From the NCBI RefSeq assembly GCF_965228805.1, contig NZ_CBDDIE010000003.1, positions 1,674,001 through 1,738,000 on the forward strand: a stretch of DNA of 64,000 nucleotides, in the 5' to 3' direction. This document shows, in pieces, positions 26,901 through 35,764 of this stretch (position 1 is the first letter of the stretch; the number at the start of each line of letters is the position of its first letter). The notes under the pieces were generated by a model, which had not been told where the DNA came from, made no database searches, and saw only the letters and a list, made by a program, of their open reading frames with translations. Source of the stretch: JASBTN01 sp965228805. Lineage in GTDB: Bacteria > Pseudomonadota > Alphaproteobacteria > Rhodobacterales > Rhodobacteraceae. The position numbers were made by a program, and so were the translations under genes.

Positions 26901-27290
26901 ATGGCTCGTGATAAATCCCGCACCAAGCGTAAAGAGCGTAAGAACATCGCGTCGGGCGTTGCCCACGTGAACAGCTCGTTCAACAACACCAAGATCCTGA
27001 TCTCGGACGTGCAAGGCAACGCCATCTCGTGGTCGTCGGCTGGCACCATGGGCTTCAAGGGCTCGCGCAAGTCGACCCCCTATGCTGCCCAGATGGCCGC
27101 CGAAGATGCCGGCAAGAAGGCTCAGGAACACGGCGTCAAGACGCTGGAAGTCGAAGTTCAGGGCCCCGGTTCGGGTCGTGAATCGGCTCTGCGCGCCCTG
27201 GCCGCGATCGGTTTCAACATCACCTCGATCCGTGACGTGACCCCGATCGCCCACAACGGCTGCCGCCCGCCGAAGCGCCGCCGCGTCTGA
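26901..27290 (+). CDS. rpsK: 30S ribosomal protein S11
   Basis: 129 residues with KNIASGVAHVNSSFNNTKI and the C-terminal DVTPIAHNGCRPPKRRRV, typical S11. It forms part of the platform near the mRNA exit. It follows rpsM by 15 bp. Confidence 0.97.
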   Translation: MARDKSRTKRKERKNIASGVAHVNSSFNNTKILISDVQGNAISWSSAGTMGFKGSRKSTPYAAQMAAEDAGKKAQEHGVKTLEVEVQGPGSGRESALRALAAIGFNITSIRDVTPIAHNGCRPPKRRRV

Positions 27291-27302
27291 TTTTTCGAAT
27301 TG

Positions 27303-27332
27303 CTCGGGCCGTGGATTTCCCCACGGCCCGAG
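27303..27332 (+). terminator. Intercistronic hairpin between rpsK and rpoA
   Basis: Twelve-bp arms CTCGGGCCGTGG / CCACGGCCCGAG with a short loop and no T run. It may be an attenuator or a 3'-end stabiliser for the ribosomal-protein part rather than a full stop, as rpoA follows on the same strand. Confidence 0.45.
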
Positions 27333-27398
27333 TCCGTCATTTTACAACCTCGGGCGTTTTGCCTTCGGACATGAGGCAGAACAGGAATGGAGGGACGC

Positions 27399-28415
27399 AT
27401 GATCCACAAGAACTGGGCCGAACTGATCAAGCCGACGTCGCTTGACGTGAAACCGGGCAATGACCCGGCGCGCCAGGCGACCGTCGTTGCCGAACCGCTG
27501 GAACGCGGCTTCGGTCTGACGCTTGGCAACGCCCTGCGCCGCGTGCTGATGAGCTCGCTGCAAGGTGCCGCGATCACTTCGGTGCAAATCGACAACGTTC
27601 TGCACGAGTTCAGCTCGATCGCCGGTGTGCGCGAAGACGTCACCGACGTGATCCTGAACCTGAAGGGCGTCGCCCTGGCGATGGAAGTCGAAGGCCCCAA
27701 GCGCCTGTCGATCTCGGCCAAGGGTCCGCTGGTGGTCACCGCCGGTGACATCTCGGAATCGGCCGGTATCGAGGTCCTGAACAAGGATCACGTGATCTGC
27801 CACCTGGACGATGGCGCCGACCTGTTCATGGAGCTGACCGTGAACACCGGCAAGGGCTACGTCGCCGCCGACAAGAACAAGCCGGAAGATGCGCCGATTG
27901 GCCTGATCCCGGTCGACGCGATCTACTCGCCGGTCAAGAAAGTGTCCTATGACGTGCAGCCGACCCGCGAGGGCCAGGTGCTGGACTATGACAAACTGAC
28001 CATGAAGGTGGAGACCGACGGTTCGGTCACCCCCGACGATGCGATCGCCTTCGCCGCCCGCATCCTGCAAGACCAGCTGTCGATCTTCGTGAACTTCGAA
28101 GAGCCCGAAGCCGCCGGTCGCCAGGACGAGGACGACGGTCTGGAGTTCAACCCGCTTCTGCTGAAGAAAGTGGACGAGCTGGAACTGTCGGTGCGTTCGG
28201 CCAACTGCCTGAAGAACGACAACATCGTCTACATCGGCGACCTGATCCAGAAGACCGAGGCCGAGATGCTGCGCACCCCGAACTTCGGCCGCAAGTCCTT
28301 GAACGAGATCAAGGAAGTGCTGTCGGGCATGGGTCTGCACCTGGGCATGGACGTCGAGGAATGGCCGCCGGAGAACATCGAAGAGCTGGCCAAGAAGTTC
28401 GAAGACCAGTTCTAA
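27399..28415 (+). CDS. rpoA: RNA polymerase subunit alpha
   Basis: 338 residues from ATG 27399 (MIHKNWAELIKPTSLD), the alphaproteobacterial start; ATG 27387 would add four residues. GFGLTLGNALRRVLMSSLQGAAIT is the alpha assembly motif, and the C-terminal domain has ELSVRSANCLKNDNIVYIGDL and LNEIKEVLSGMGLHLGM. It assembles polymerase and contacts UP elements and activators. Confidence 0.97.
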   Translation: MIHKNWAELIKPTSLDVKPGNDPARQATVVAEPLERGFGLTLGNALRRVLMSSLQGAAITSVQIDNVLHEFSSIAGVREDVTDVILNLKGVALAMEVEGPKRLSISAKGPLVVTAGDISESAGIEVLNKDHVICHLDDGADLFMELTVNTGKGYVAADKNKPEDAPIGLIPVDAIYSPVKKVSYDVQPTREGQVLDYDKLTMKVETDGSVTPDDAIAFAARILQDQLSIFVNFEEPEAAGRQDEDDGLEFNPLLLKKVDELELSVRSANCLKNDNIVYIGDLIQKTEAEMLRTPNFGRKSLNEIKEVLSGMGLHLGMDVEEWPPENIEELAKKFEDQF

Positions 28416-28579
28416 ACAATTCGGCGGGGTGGCGCGTCTCACCCCGCCTCAATTCCTGCAATAGCAGGGACGATCAGGGCAATCCTGCCCCAAGGAGAGG
28501 GACCGACACGCATCGGTTCACGGACAAAGCAAAGCCCACCGGCATCACGATCGGGGGCACCAAATGAAGGAAGAACAAA

Positions 28580-29008
28580 ATGCGTCACGCTAAGGGCTAC
28601 CGTCGCCTCAACCGCACCCACGAACACCGCAAGGCGATGTTCTCGAACATGGCTGGCTCGCTGATCGAGCACGAACAGATCAAGACCACCCTGCCGAAGG
28701 CCAAGGAACTCAAGCGCGTCATGGACAAGCTGATCACCCTGGGCAAGCGCGGCGATCTGCACGCCCGCCGTCAGGCTGCCGCTCAGCTGAAGCAGGACAA
28801 GGACGTCGCCAAGCTGTTCGAAGTTCTGGGCCCGCGCTACGCCGAGCGTAACGGTGGTTACACCCGCGTGCTGAAGGCCGGCTTCCGCTACGGCGACATG
28901 GCCCCGATGGCGATCATCGAGCTGGTGGACCGCGATCCGGAAGCCAAAGGCGCCGCCGACCGTGCCCGCCTGGCCGAAGAAGAAGCCGCCGAGCTGGCCG
29001 AAGAATAA
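28580..29008 (+). CDS. rplQ: 50S ribosomal protein L17
   Basis: 142 residues with MRHAKGYRRLNRTHEHRKAM and TTLPKAKELKRVMDKLITLGK, typical L17. The 164-bp gap after rpoA is longer than usual and holds nothing clear. The C-terminus is Ala/Glu-rich. A strong terminator follows. Confidence 0.97.
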   Translation: MRHAKGYRRLNRTHEHRKAMFSNMAGSLIEHEQIKTTLPKAKELKRVMDKLITLGKRGDLHARRQAAAQLKQDKDVAKLFEVLGPRYAERNGGYTRVLKAGFRYGDMAPMAIIELVDRDPEAKGAADRARLAEEEAAELAEE

Positions 29009-29031
29009 TTTCCACCCCAAGTGGAAACGCG

Positions 29032-29060
29032 AAAGCCCCGCCGAATCGGCGGGGCTTTTT
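29032..29060 (+). terminator. Rho-independent terminator after rplQ
   Basis: AAAGCCCCGCCGA / TCGGCGGGGCTTTTT stem-loop, 24 bp after the rplQ stop. It ends the alpha operon. The same sequence type ends aapP at 40779. Confidence 0.9.
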
Positions 29061-29077
29061 CATATCTGGGGCAGGGC

Positions 29078-29260
29078 TCAGTTTATCTTTTCCGCCCGCG
29101 CCCGGCGGTGCAGCAGCATCGAGGCATGCAGCCGCTCCATCAAATGTCCGGTCCGATCCCGCCCGCAGTCCGACAAGCCCATGAAATCAATCAAGGCTTC
29201 CCGGTCACGCTCTGACAGGTCGTTCAATTTCTCCACCAGATCGGCGTCCCTGTTTCGCAC
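29078..29260 (-). CDS. Small hypothetical protein (60 aa)
   Basis: 60 residues from a GTG start, charged and helical (DLVEKLNDLSERDREALIDFMG). GAGGGA lies about 5 bp before the GTG. No family is recognised. It is convergent with rplQ and divergent from the LuxR gene. Composition looks coding, but the gene is short and unproven. Confidence 0.4.
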   Translation of the reverse strand: MRNRDADLVEKLNDLSERDREALIDFMGLSDCGRDRTGHLMERLHASMLLHRRARAEKIN

Positions 29261-29304
29261 TTTTGTCCCTCGATTTTTCGAGTATTGTGTGTTTACAATT
29301 TAGA

Positions 29305-29325
29305 GTTGATGCTAATTATATCAAC
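29305..29325. promoter_or_regulatory. Dyad upstream of the LuxR-type gene
   Basis: GTTGAT (29305-29310) and ATCAAC (29320-29325), separated by 9 AT-rich bases, lie about 50 bp before the LuxR start. The size resembles a lux-box-like operator of about 20 bp, and a receptor of this family could bind it for autoregulation. The AT-rich centre may also be the promoter. Confidence 0.3.
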
Positions 29326-29376
29326 TTGTCTAAAAGGATAGACTGCGCTGTGCAGGGTGTGTGGAGAAACACGGGC

Positions 29377-29988
29377 ATGACAGACACTCAGGGGCTGGAC
29401 CAGGGGTTGGCCAGGTTGTCGGACCTGTCCCCCAAAGGCTATGCGCTGGGACTGCACATTCGTTACGCCGCTGCGCATCTGATGTTTCAGACCTATGACC
29501 CGCGCTGGACCGAGACCTATACCGAAAATGGCTACATGCTGGCCGACCCCACCGTGTTCTGGGGCTTCGGCAACGAAGGGACCCGGCGCTGGAGTGAGGT
29601 CGGCCTGCCTGATCAGCATGGCATCCTGGAACAGGCCCGTGTGTTCGGGCTGAACTATGGCGTCGTGGTCTCCTGCGGGCCGATTTCCTCGCGGACAATT
29701 GGCGGTTTCGCCCGCGAGGATCGCGAGTTCACCGATGACGAGATCAACGAGATTCAGGCGGTGGTACGCGTGTTGCACAATGCCTCGACCCCGCCCGATC
29801 AGCTGACGCCCGCGCAGCGCATGGCCCTGCGCCTGATCGCCAAGGGCTCGCGTCACGCCGAGGCCGCGGCGATCCTGGGCATTTCGGAAAGCGCGCTCAA
29901 GGCGCGGCTGCGCTCGGCCCGCGACAGGCTGATGGTGCGCACCACGGCTGAAGCCGTGCAGCGCGCGCAGGAATACAACCTGCTCTAG
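29377..29988 (+). CDS. LuxR-family autoinducer-binding transcription factor (solo)
   Basis: 203 residues from ATG 29377. The N-terminal autoinducer domain keeps the conserved pocket residues at the family spacing: W and Y in WTETY, D-P in MLADPTVFW, and W in TRRWSEVG. The C-terminal helix-turn-helix is LTPAQRMALRLIAKGSRHAE then AAILGISESALKARL. It should respond to acyl-homoserine lactones made elsewhere, since no luxI is nearby. It lies between rplQ and rarA. A dyad sits upstream. The ligand is unknown. Confidence 0.9.
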   Translation: MTDTQGLDQGLARLSDLSPKGYALGLHIRYAAAHLMFQTYDPRWTETYTENGYMLADPTVFWGFGNEGTRRWSEVGLPDQHGILEQARVFGLNYGVVVSCGPISSRTIGGFAREDREFTDDEINEIQAVVRVLHNASTPPDQLTPAQRMALRLIAKGSRHAEAAAILGISESALKARLRSARDRLMVRTTAEAVQRAQEYNLL

Positions 29989-30020
29989 CATCCCGGATCA
30001 ACGGCGCCTAATGTCGCCCC

Positions 30021-31325
30021 ATGGCTGACCTGTTCGACAACGCAACCAAAGACATTCCCGACGCGCCGCGCCCCCTGGCGGACCGGCTGCGGCCGAAAAC
30101 TTTGGGCGAGGTGATCGGCCAGGAACAGGTGCTGGGCCCCGAGGCGCCCCTGGGCGTGATGCTCAAGGCGGGCAGCTTGGGATCGCTGATTTTCTGGGGC
30201 CCGCCCGGGGTCGGCAAGACCACCATCGCCCGGCTGTTGGCGGATGAGACCGACCTGCATTTCGTGCAGATCAGCGCGATCTTTACCGGGGTTCCGGAGC
30301 TCAGGAAGGTTTTCGAGGCCGCCAAGCTCAGACGCCAGAACGGCCAGGGCACGCTGCTGTTCGTGGACGAGATCCATCGTTTCAACAAGGCGCAGCAGGA
30401 CGGGTTCCTGCCTCATATGGAAGACGGCACCATCCTTCTGGTCGGCGCCACGACCGAGAACCCCAGTTTCGAGCTGAACGCCGCTGTGCTGTCGCGCTCG
30501 CAGGTGCTGGTGCTGACCCGGCTCGACCTTGCCGACCTGGAACGGCTGGCCCAACGGGCGGAAAAGGAGCTGGACCGCCCGCTCCCTCTGACCGGCCCCG
30601 CCCGCGAGGCGCTCTTGGAGATGGCCGATGGCGACGGGCGGGCGCTCTTGAACCTCATCGAACAGGTCATGGCCTGGGGGCTCGACGCCAAGATCGGCAC
30701 CGAGGATCTGGGCACCCGCCTGATGCGCCGCGCGGTCAACTACGACAAGTCGGGGGATGAGCATTACAACCTGATCTCGGCCCTGCACAAATCCGTACGC
30801 GGCTCGGACCCGGACGCGGCGCTTTACTGGTTCGCGCGCATGCTAACCGGCGGCGAAGACCCGCGTTTCCTGGGCCGCCGCCTGACCCGCATGGCGGTCG
30901 AGGATATCGGCCTGGCCGACCCGCAAGCCCAACGCGTTTGCCTGGATGCCTGGGAAACCTACGAACGCCTGGGCAGCCCGGAGGGTGAGCTGGCCCTGTC
31001 GCAGGCTGTGATCTACCTGGCGCTGGCGCCCAAATCCAACGCCAATTACGTGGCCTACAAGGCGGCGATGAAGGCCGCGAAGAAGACCGGCTCGGAACCG
31101 CCGCCCAAACACATCCTGAACGCGCCCACCAAGCTGATGGAAGATCAGGGCTACGGCGCCGGTTATGCTTATGACCATGACGCGCCCGACGGGTTTTCCG
31201 GCCAGGACTATTTCCCCGACGAGATGAAGCGCGGGGTCTATTACGTGCCGGTCGAACGCGGCTTCGAACGCGAGCTGAAAAAACGCACAGATTACTTTGC
31301 AAATCTGCGCAGAAAACGCCGCTGA
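30021..31325 (+). CDS. rarA: Replication-associated recombination protein A
   Basis: 434 residues of the AAA+ RarA/MgsA family. DRLRPKTLGEVIGQEQVLG begins the protein, with Walker A GPPGVGKTT (about 54-62), Walker B LLFVDEIHRFNK, sensor ATTENPSFELN, and the C-terminal tetramerisation region ending PVERGFERELKKR. It acts at stalled forks and binds SSB. Length is normal. Confidence 0.95.
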   Translation: MADLFDNATKDIPDAPRPLADRLRPKTLGEVIGQEQVLGPEAPLGVMLKAGSLGSLIFWGPPGVGKTTIARLLADETDLHFVQISAIFTGVPELRKVFEAAKLRRQNGQGTLLFVDEIHRFNKAQQDGFLPHMEDGTILLVGATTENPSFELNAAVLSRSQVLVLTRLDLADLERLAQRAEKELDRPLPLTGPAREALLEMADGDGRALLNLIEQVMAWGLDAKIGTEDLGTRLMRRAVNYDKSGDEHYNLISALHKSVRGSDPDAALYWFARMLTGGEDPRFLGRRLTRMAVEDIGLADPQAQRVCLDAWETYERLGSPEGELALSQAVIYLALAPKSNANYVAYKAAMKAAKKTGSEPPPKHILNAPTKLMEDQGYGAGYAYDHDAPDGFSGQDYFPDEMKRGVYYVPVERGFERELKKRTDYFANLRRKRR

Positions 31326-31427
31326 CATACTCTTGATTTGAAAATAAAGAATCTTCGACGGAAGGGTGATCCCTGTCCGTTAGAGGATCATACCAGTCGA
31401 TTTGAACGCAGCCAAAGGAGCCACGTC

Positions 31428-31877
31428 ATGCGTTTTGCCATTCTCGCCGCCACCATTCTGGCCATTCCCACCACCAGCCTCGCCGCCGATATGGTCGAGG
31501 ACACGATCGCCGCGCGGCAGGGCTATTACAAGCTGTTGGGCGCCAACATGGGCGTGCTCGCCGGCATGGCCAAGGGCGAGATCGACTATGACTCCAGCTC
31601 GGCACAGACCGCTGCCGACAACATGGTGACGCTGACCTCCTACAACCTGGGCCACCTCTATGTGCCCGGCACCTCGGCCGACGATTCGGACAAGACCCGC
31701 GCGCTGGCGAAGATCTGGGAAGACTTCCCGGGCGTGCAGGAAAAGGGCGCGGCCTATGTGAAGGCGGCGATGGCGATGCAGGAAGTGGCCGGTGCCGGCA
31801 AGGGTGAGATGGCCGGTGCGCTCGGCGCCCTCGGCGGCTCCTGCAAGGGCTGCCACGACGCCTATCGCGCCAAGTAA
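31428..31877 (+). CDS. Cytochrome c family protein (c'-like)
   Basis: 149 residues from ATG 31428. A cleavable signal peptide (MRFAILAATILAIPTTSLAA) is followed by helical sequence and a single C-terminal heme motif CKGCH in GGSCKGCHDAYRAK. That position is typical of four-helix class II (c') cytochromes. It is periplasmic, with a role in electron transfer or NO binding. It pairs with the cytochrome b gene 15 bp downstream, a recurrent two-gene arrangement. Confidence 0.9.
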   Translation: MRFAILAATILAIPTTSLAADMVEDTIAARQGYYKLLGANMGVLAGMAKGEIDYDSSSAQTAADNMVTLTSYNLGHLYVPGTSADDSDKTRALAKIWEDFPGVQEKGAAYVKAAMAMQEVAGAGKGEMAGALGALGGSCKGCHDAYRAK

Positions 31878-31892
31878 GTCGGAGCGGATGCG

Positions 31893-32507
31893 ATGAAAGA
31901 CATGGATCACGAGCTGCCCGAGGGCGTCACCCGCGTGAAACTCTGGGATCCGGCCCTGCGCCTGTTCCACTGGGCGCTGGTGATCTGTGTCGTCACGACC
32001 TGGGTGTTGGGCCGGTATGGGCCCAACATCATGACGCTGCATTTCTACCTGGGCTATGCGGTGATCGGCCTGCTGGCCTTCCGGCTCGTCTGGGGCCTGT
32101 TCGGCCCGGCACCAGCGCGGTTCTCCCATTTCCTCTTCGGCCCGCGCACCACGCTCAGCTACATGTCCAAGGTTGGCAGGCGCGAGCCCTCCTACTGGCC
32201 CGGCCATAACCCGATGGGTGCGCTGGCGGCCTTCGGCCTGCTGGGGCTTTTGGGGTTTCAGGTGCTGACCGGCCTGTTTGCCGACCCCGAGGATTTCATA
32301 AATGTCGGCCCCCTGGCCAATCAGGTCAGCACCGATACGGCCCGCATGGCATTGGGCTGGCATTACCGCGGCTCGCTGGTGTTGCTGGCGCTGGTGGTTC
32401 TGCATGTCGGTGCGATCCTCTTCTACAAGACCTGGAAGCGCGAAGACCTGGTGCGCCCGATGATCACCGGCTGGAAAGCGGTGCGCCAAAACCCCGACCA
32501 GCGCTGA
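31893..32507 (+). CDS. Cytochrome b561-like membrane protein
   Basis: 204 residues with four predicted membrane helices. Histidines sit in LRLFHWALVI, HFYLGYAVIG, PGHNP, and ALVVLHVGAILFYK, as in b-type dihaem cytochromes of the Ni/Fe-hydrogenase/b561 family (MALGWHYRGSLVLLAL region). It is the likely electron donor or acceptor for the cytochrome c upstream. Confidence 0.88.
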   Translation: MKDMDHELPEGVTRVKLWDPALRLFHWALVICVVTTWVLGRYGPNIMTLHFYLGYAVIGLLAFRLVWGLFGPAPARFSHFLFGPRTTLSYMSKVGRREPSYWPGHNPMGALAAFGLLGLLGFQVLTGLFADPEDFINVGPLANQVSTDTARMALGWHYRGSLVLLALVVLHVGAILFYKTWKREDLVRPMITGWKAVRQNPDQR

Positions 32508-32558
32508 GCGGGTCCGACCAGCCTTGACAACAAGGCCCCGGGGCCTCAGTCAGGCCCC

Positions 32559-32933
32559 ATGATGACACCCCTACTGCAAGTTGCCCTGGGCGGCGCGATC
32601 GGCGCCTCGGCCCGCTATCTGACCAACGTGACCGCGACGCGGATCATGGGGCATGGCTACCCCTGGGCGACGCTCACCGTGAACGTTCTGGGTTCGATGC
32701 TGATGGGGGTGCTGGTGGTGGTGCTGGCGAAGAAGGGCGGCAATGCCTACGCGCCGCTTCTGATCACCGGCATGCTGGGCGGGTTCACCACCTTTTCGGC
32801 CTTTTCCCTGGATGCCTTTACCCTGTTTGAACGCGGCCAGATGGGCGCGGCGGCGGGCTATGTGCTGGCCTCGGTCGTTCTGTCGATTGCGGCCATCGTC
32901 GTGGGCATCCTTCTGACACGGAGCATCCTATGA
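32559..32933 (+). CDS. crcB: Fluoride exporter CrcB (Fluc)
   Basis: 124 residues with four membrane helices. GGAIGASARYL, NVLGSMLMGVL and GMLGGFTTFSAFSLDAF are the Fluc signatures, with the N and FTTFS pore residues present. It exports fluoride as a dimer. No fluoride riboswitch was recognised in the short upstream gap. It overlaps the pseudouridine synthase by 4 bp. Confidence 0.93.
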   Translation: MMTPLLQVALGGAIGASARYLTNVTATRIMGHGYPWATLTVNVLGSMLMGVLVVVLAKKGGNAYAPLLITGMLGGFTTFSAFSLDAFTLFERGQMGAAAGYVLASVVLSIAAIVVGILLTRSIL

Positions 32934-33967
32934 GCGGCGTTCAGACCATTACCATCGGCCCGGGCGAACCCGAGCAGCGGCTGGATCGCTGGATCAAGCG
33001 GGTCTTTCCCCATGTCGGCCAGGGCCGGATCGAAAAGGCCTGCCGCAAGGGCGAGATCCGGGTGGACGGCGGGCGGGTCAAACCCTCGACCCGCGTCGGT
33101 CCGGGCAATGACGTGCGCTTGCCGCCGCTGCCCGAACCCGGCCAGGTGACCGCGCAACCAAAGCCCAAGGTGTCCGATGCCGATGCCAAGCTGATCCAAT
33201 CCTGCGTGATCTATCGCGACGACCACATTATCGCGTTGAACAAGCCGCCGGGCTTGCCGACCCAGGGCGGCTCGAAACAGACCCGCCACGTGGACGGGCT
33301 GGCCGAGGCGCTGAAATTCGATTTCGAGGAAAAACCGCGCCTGGTGCACCGGTTGGACAAGGATACTTCCGGCGTGCTGCTGCTGGCCCGTACCCGCGCC
33401 GTGGCCTCCGCGCTGACCGGCGCGATCCGCCACAAGGAGACGCGCAAGATCTACTGGGCCGTGGTCGCCGGCGTGCCGACGCCCTATCTGGGCGAGATCC
33501 GCTATGGCCTGGTGAAGGCCCCGGGCGGCGGCAAGGGGCAGGGCGAGAAAATGCTCTGCGTGCATCCGCGCGACGTGGCCCATACCGATGGCGCCAAGCG
33601 CGCGCATACGCTCTATTCCGCCTTGTATCGCGTCGCCGGGCGGGCGACCTGGGTCGCGCTGGAGCCGATCACCGGGCGCACGCATCAGCTGCGCGCCCAT
33701 ATGGCCGAAATCGGCCACCCGATCCTGGGCGACGGCAAGTATGGCGGTTCGGGGCAGGAGAACCAGGGCGACGGCTGGGGCGCGGGCATTGGCGGCGAGA
33801 TCTCGAAGAAGCTGCACCTGCATGCCCGCTCGATGACCTTCGAACACCCGGTCACCCGCAAGCCCGTGACCGTGACCGCCGATCTGCCTGACCACATCGC
33901 CCGCACCTTCGAGACCTTCGGTTGGACCGAGGATCTGGCGGCAGACGATCCCTTCGAGGGGCTTTGA
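32930..33967 (+). CDS. RluA-family pseudouridine synthase (RluC-like)
   Basis: 345 residues. The N-terminal S4 domain (QRLDRWIKRVFPHVGQGRIE) is followed by the catalytic HRLDKDTSGVLLLART, where the Asp is the nucleophile, and ITGRTHQLRAHM. It likely modifies 23S rRNA, as RluC does at three sites, but the exact target is not certain. It is coupled to crcB by a 4-bp overlap. Confidence 0.9.
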   Translation: MSGVQTITIGPGEPEQRLDRWIKRVFPHVGQGRIEKACRKGEIRVDGGRVKPSTRVGPGNDVRLPPLPEPGQVTAQPKPKVSDADAKLIQSCVIYRDDHIIALNKPPGLPTQGGSKQTRHVDGLAEALKFDFEEKPRLVHRLDKDTSGVLLLARTRAVASALTGAIRHKETRKIYWAVVAGVPTPYLGEIRYGLVKAPGGGKGQGEKMLCVHPRDVAHTDGAKRAHTLYSALYRVAGRATWVALEPITGRTHQLRAHMAEIGHPILGDGKYGGSGQENQGDGWGAGIGGEISKKLHLHARSMTFEHPVTRKPVTVTADLPDHIARTFETFGWTEDLAADDPFEGL

Positions 33968-33990
33968 TGAAGATGGGTATTTCGCACCGC

Positions 33991-34133
33991 GAAGCGGGGC
34001 GGCGCCCGACCCTCCCCACGGGAGGGCGCTTTTGCGACGTTTCAACACGAACCAAGGTATCGGGTGAGGCGGCGGGTTCACCCCACTTCACTTCTAGCGG
34101 GCGCCCACCCAGGGTCGGGCGCCGCCCCGCTTC
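33991..34133 (-). repeat. Dispersed palindromic element, copy 2, with perfect terminal inverted repeats
   Basis: Perfect 23-bp terminal inverted repeats occupy 33991-34013 and 34111-34133 (ends GAAGCGGGGC / GCCCCGCTTC). The interior carries the same GCCCGACCCTGGGTGGGCGC ... GCGCCCTCCCGTGGGGAGGG blocks as copy 1, in reverse orientation. At 143 bp and non-coding, it has the look of a MITE-like element. No clear target duplication flanks it. It fills the gap between the pseudouridine synthase and HAD genes. Confidence 0.75.
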
Positions 34134-34157
34134 TCTCTCCATCCAAGGACCCGCCCG

Positions 34158-34841
34158 ATGACCCGCCTCAAACTCGCCGTCTTCGATGTCGACGGCACGC
34201 TGATGGACAGCCAAGACCTGATCGTCGAGGCGATGACCCGTGCCTTTGGTGGCCTTGGCGTCACCCTGCCGACGCGCGCGCAGGTGCTTTCCATCGTCGG
34301 CCTCTCGCTCGACCGCGCCATCGCCGAAATGATGCCCGCCCTCTCGCCCGCCGAGGTCGCCCACGCCGCCGATCTCTACAAGCAAAGCTTCATCGCCCTC
34401 CGTGCCGAGAAGGGCGGCGAGGCCGCAGCTCCGCTATACCCGGGCGCGCGTGAGGCGTTGACCCAACTGGCCGCCCGCGACGAAGTTCTGCTGGGCGTCG
34501 CCACCGGCAAGGCGAAACGTGGGCTGGACCACGCCATTGCCTCGCATGACCTGCAGGGGCTGTTCCTCACGCAACAGACTGCCGACGATCACCCGTCGAA
34601 ACCACATCCCTCGATGCTGGACAAATGCCTCGCCGACACCGGGGCGGCGGCGGGTGATGCGGTGATGATCGGCGATACCACCTTCGACATCGAGATGGGC
34701 CGCGCCGCGGGCTTTCGCACCCTGGGCGTCAGCTGGGGCTACCACCCGACCACCGCCCTGCGCGACGCGGGCGCGGACCTGATCGTGGACACTTTCGCGG
34801 GCGTTCTGCCCGCCTTGGACGAACTTTGGGGGATCACATGA
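34158..34841 (+). CDS. HAD-family hydrolase (phosphoglycolate-phosphatase-like)
   Basis: 227 residues. Motif I is FDVDGTLMDSQ (nucleophile Asp), motif II is VATGKAKRG, and motif IV is MIGDTTFDIEMGRAAGF. The helical cap lies between I and II. Proteins in this position, upstream of ATP12, recur in Rhodobacterales. The substrate is unknown. It overlaps the ATP12 start by 4 bp. Confidence 0.88.
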   Translation: MTRLKLAVFDVDGTLMDSQDLIVEAMTRAFGGLGVTLPTRAQVLSIVGLSLDRAIAEMMPALSPAEVAHAADLYKQSFIALRAEKGGEAAAPLYPGAREALTQLAARDEVLLGVATGKAKRGLDHAIASHDLQGLFLTQQTADDHPSKPHPSMLDKCLADTGAAAGDAVMIGDTTFDIEMGRAAGFRTLGVSWGYHPTTALRDAGADLIVDTFAGVLPALDELWGIT

Positions 34842-35545
34842 GCACCTGGGCAGCGAAACGGTTCTGGAAAGAGGCGACGGCGATTGAGGTGGAAACCGGC
34901 TGGACCGTGCAACTGGACGGGCGCGGCGTGCGCACCCCCGCCAAGGCCCCGCTGGTGGTGCCGACCCGCGCCATGGCCCAGGCCATCGCCGCCGAATGGG
35001 ACGCCCAAGAAGACAAGGTCGATCCGAATGTCATGCCGGTCACTCGCTCGGCCAATGCGGCGATCGACAAGGTCTCCCACCAGTTCAATGAAGTGGCACA
35101 AATGCTGGCCGCCTATGGCGACAGCGACCTTCTGTGCTACCGCGCCACCAGCCCGCAGGCGCTGATCGACCGGCAGGCCGCGCGCTGGGACCCGCTGCTC
35201 GACTGGGCGGCCACGGCGCTGGAGGCCCGGCTGACCCCGGTTTCGGGTGTCATTCACGCGCCTCAGGACGCACAAGCGCTTGCGAATCTCGCTACGCGTG
35301 TGTCGACCTTTACCCCGTTCGAACTCACGGCCTTTCACGATCTGGTGTCGATTTCCGGCTCTCTCGTGCTGGGCTTCGCCGCGACCGAAGGCCACATGGA
35401 TGCCGCCGCGCTGTGGGACCTGTCCCGTCTGGACGAGGCCTGGCAGGAAGAACAATGGGGTGAGGACGAAGAGGCCAGCGCCCAGGCGGCCCTGAAAAAA
35501 CAGGCGTTTGAACACGCCATGCGCTTCTTTTCCATGTGCCGTTGA
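34838..35545 (+). CDS. ATP12-family F1-ATPase assembly chaperone
   Basis: 235 residues from ATG 34838 (MSTWAAKRFWKEATAIEV). WTVQLDGRGVRTPAKAPL and EWDAQEDKVDPNVMPVTRSA are ATP12 signatures; the family helps F1 alpha-subunit assembly in mitochondria and alphaproteobacteria. The 4-bp overlap with the HAD gene argues for coupled translation. ATG 34826 would add four residues but has no advantage. Confidence 0.9.
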   Translation: MSTWAAKRFWKEATAIEVETGWTVQLDGRGVRTPAKAPLVVPTRAMAQAIAAEWDAQEDKVDPNVMPVTRSANAAIDKVSHQFNEVAQMLAAYGDSDLLCYRATSPQALIDRQAARWDPLLDWAATALEARLTPVSGVIHAPQDAQALANLATRVSTFTPFELTAFHDLVSISGSLVLGFAATEGHMDAAALWDLSRLDEAWQEEQWGEDEEASAQAALKKQAFEHAMRFFSMCR

Positions 35546-35764
35546 CGCGAGCGTCACAACCTTTGCGTTAGCACCGCCGAACTTGGCGTCGATTTCCCCT
35601 GCGTAAGGCATAAGGAAATCCGATGTAACCCTTGACGAAATCTCATGATTGCGCCCAAACTCGTGCACGCTGATCGGGGGGTCCCCGGTCACTCCAATCG
35701 TCCCGGCCGCAAGAGCCGGAAGAGAAACGCCCGGGGACGGGCGGAAAATCAGGAAGAGGTAATC

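Noticed and set aside
32508..32558. Fluoride riboswitch before crcB
   Set aside because: The gap is only 51 bp and shows no crcB-RNA pseudoknot pattern.
35571..35645. TTGACG near 35632 as an aapJ promoter
   Set aside because: No acceptable -10 at the right spacing.
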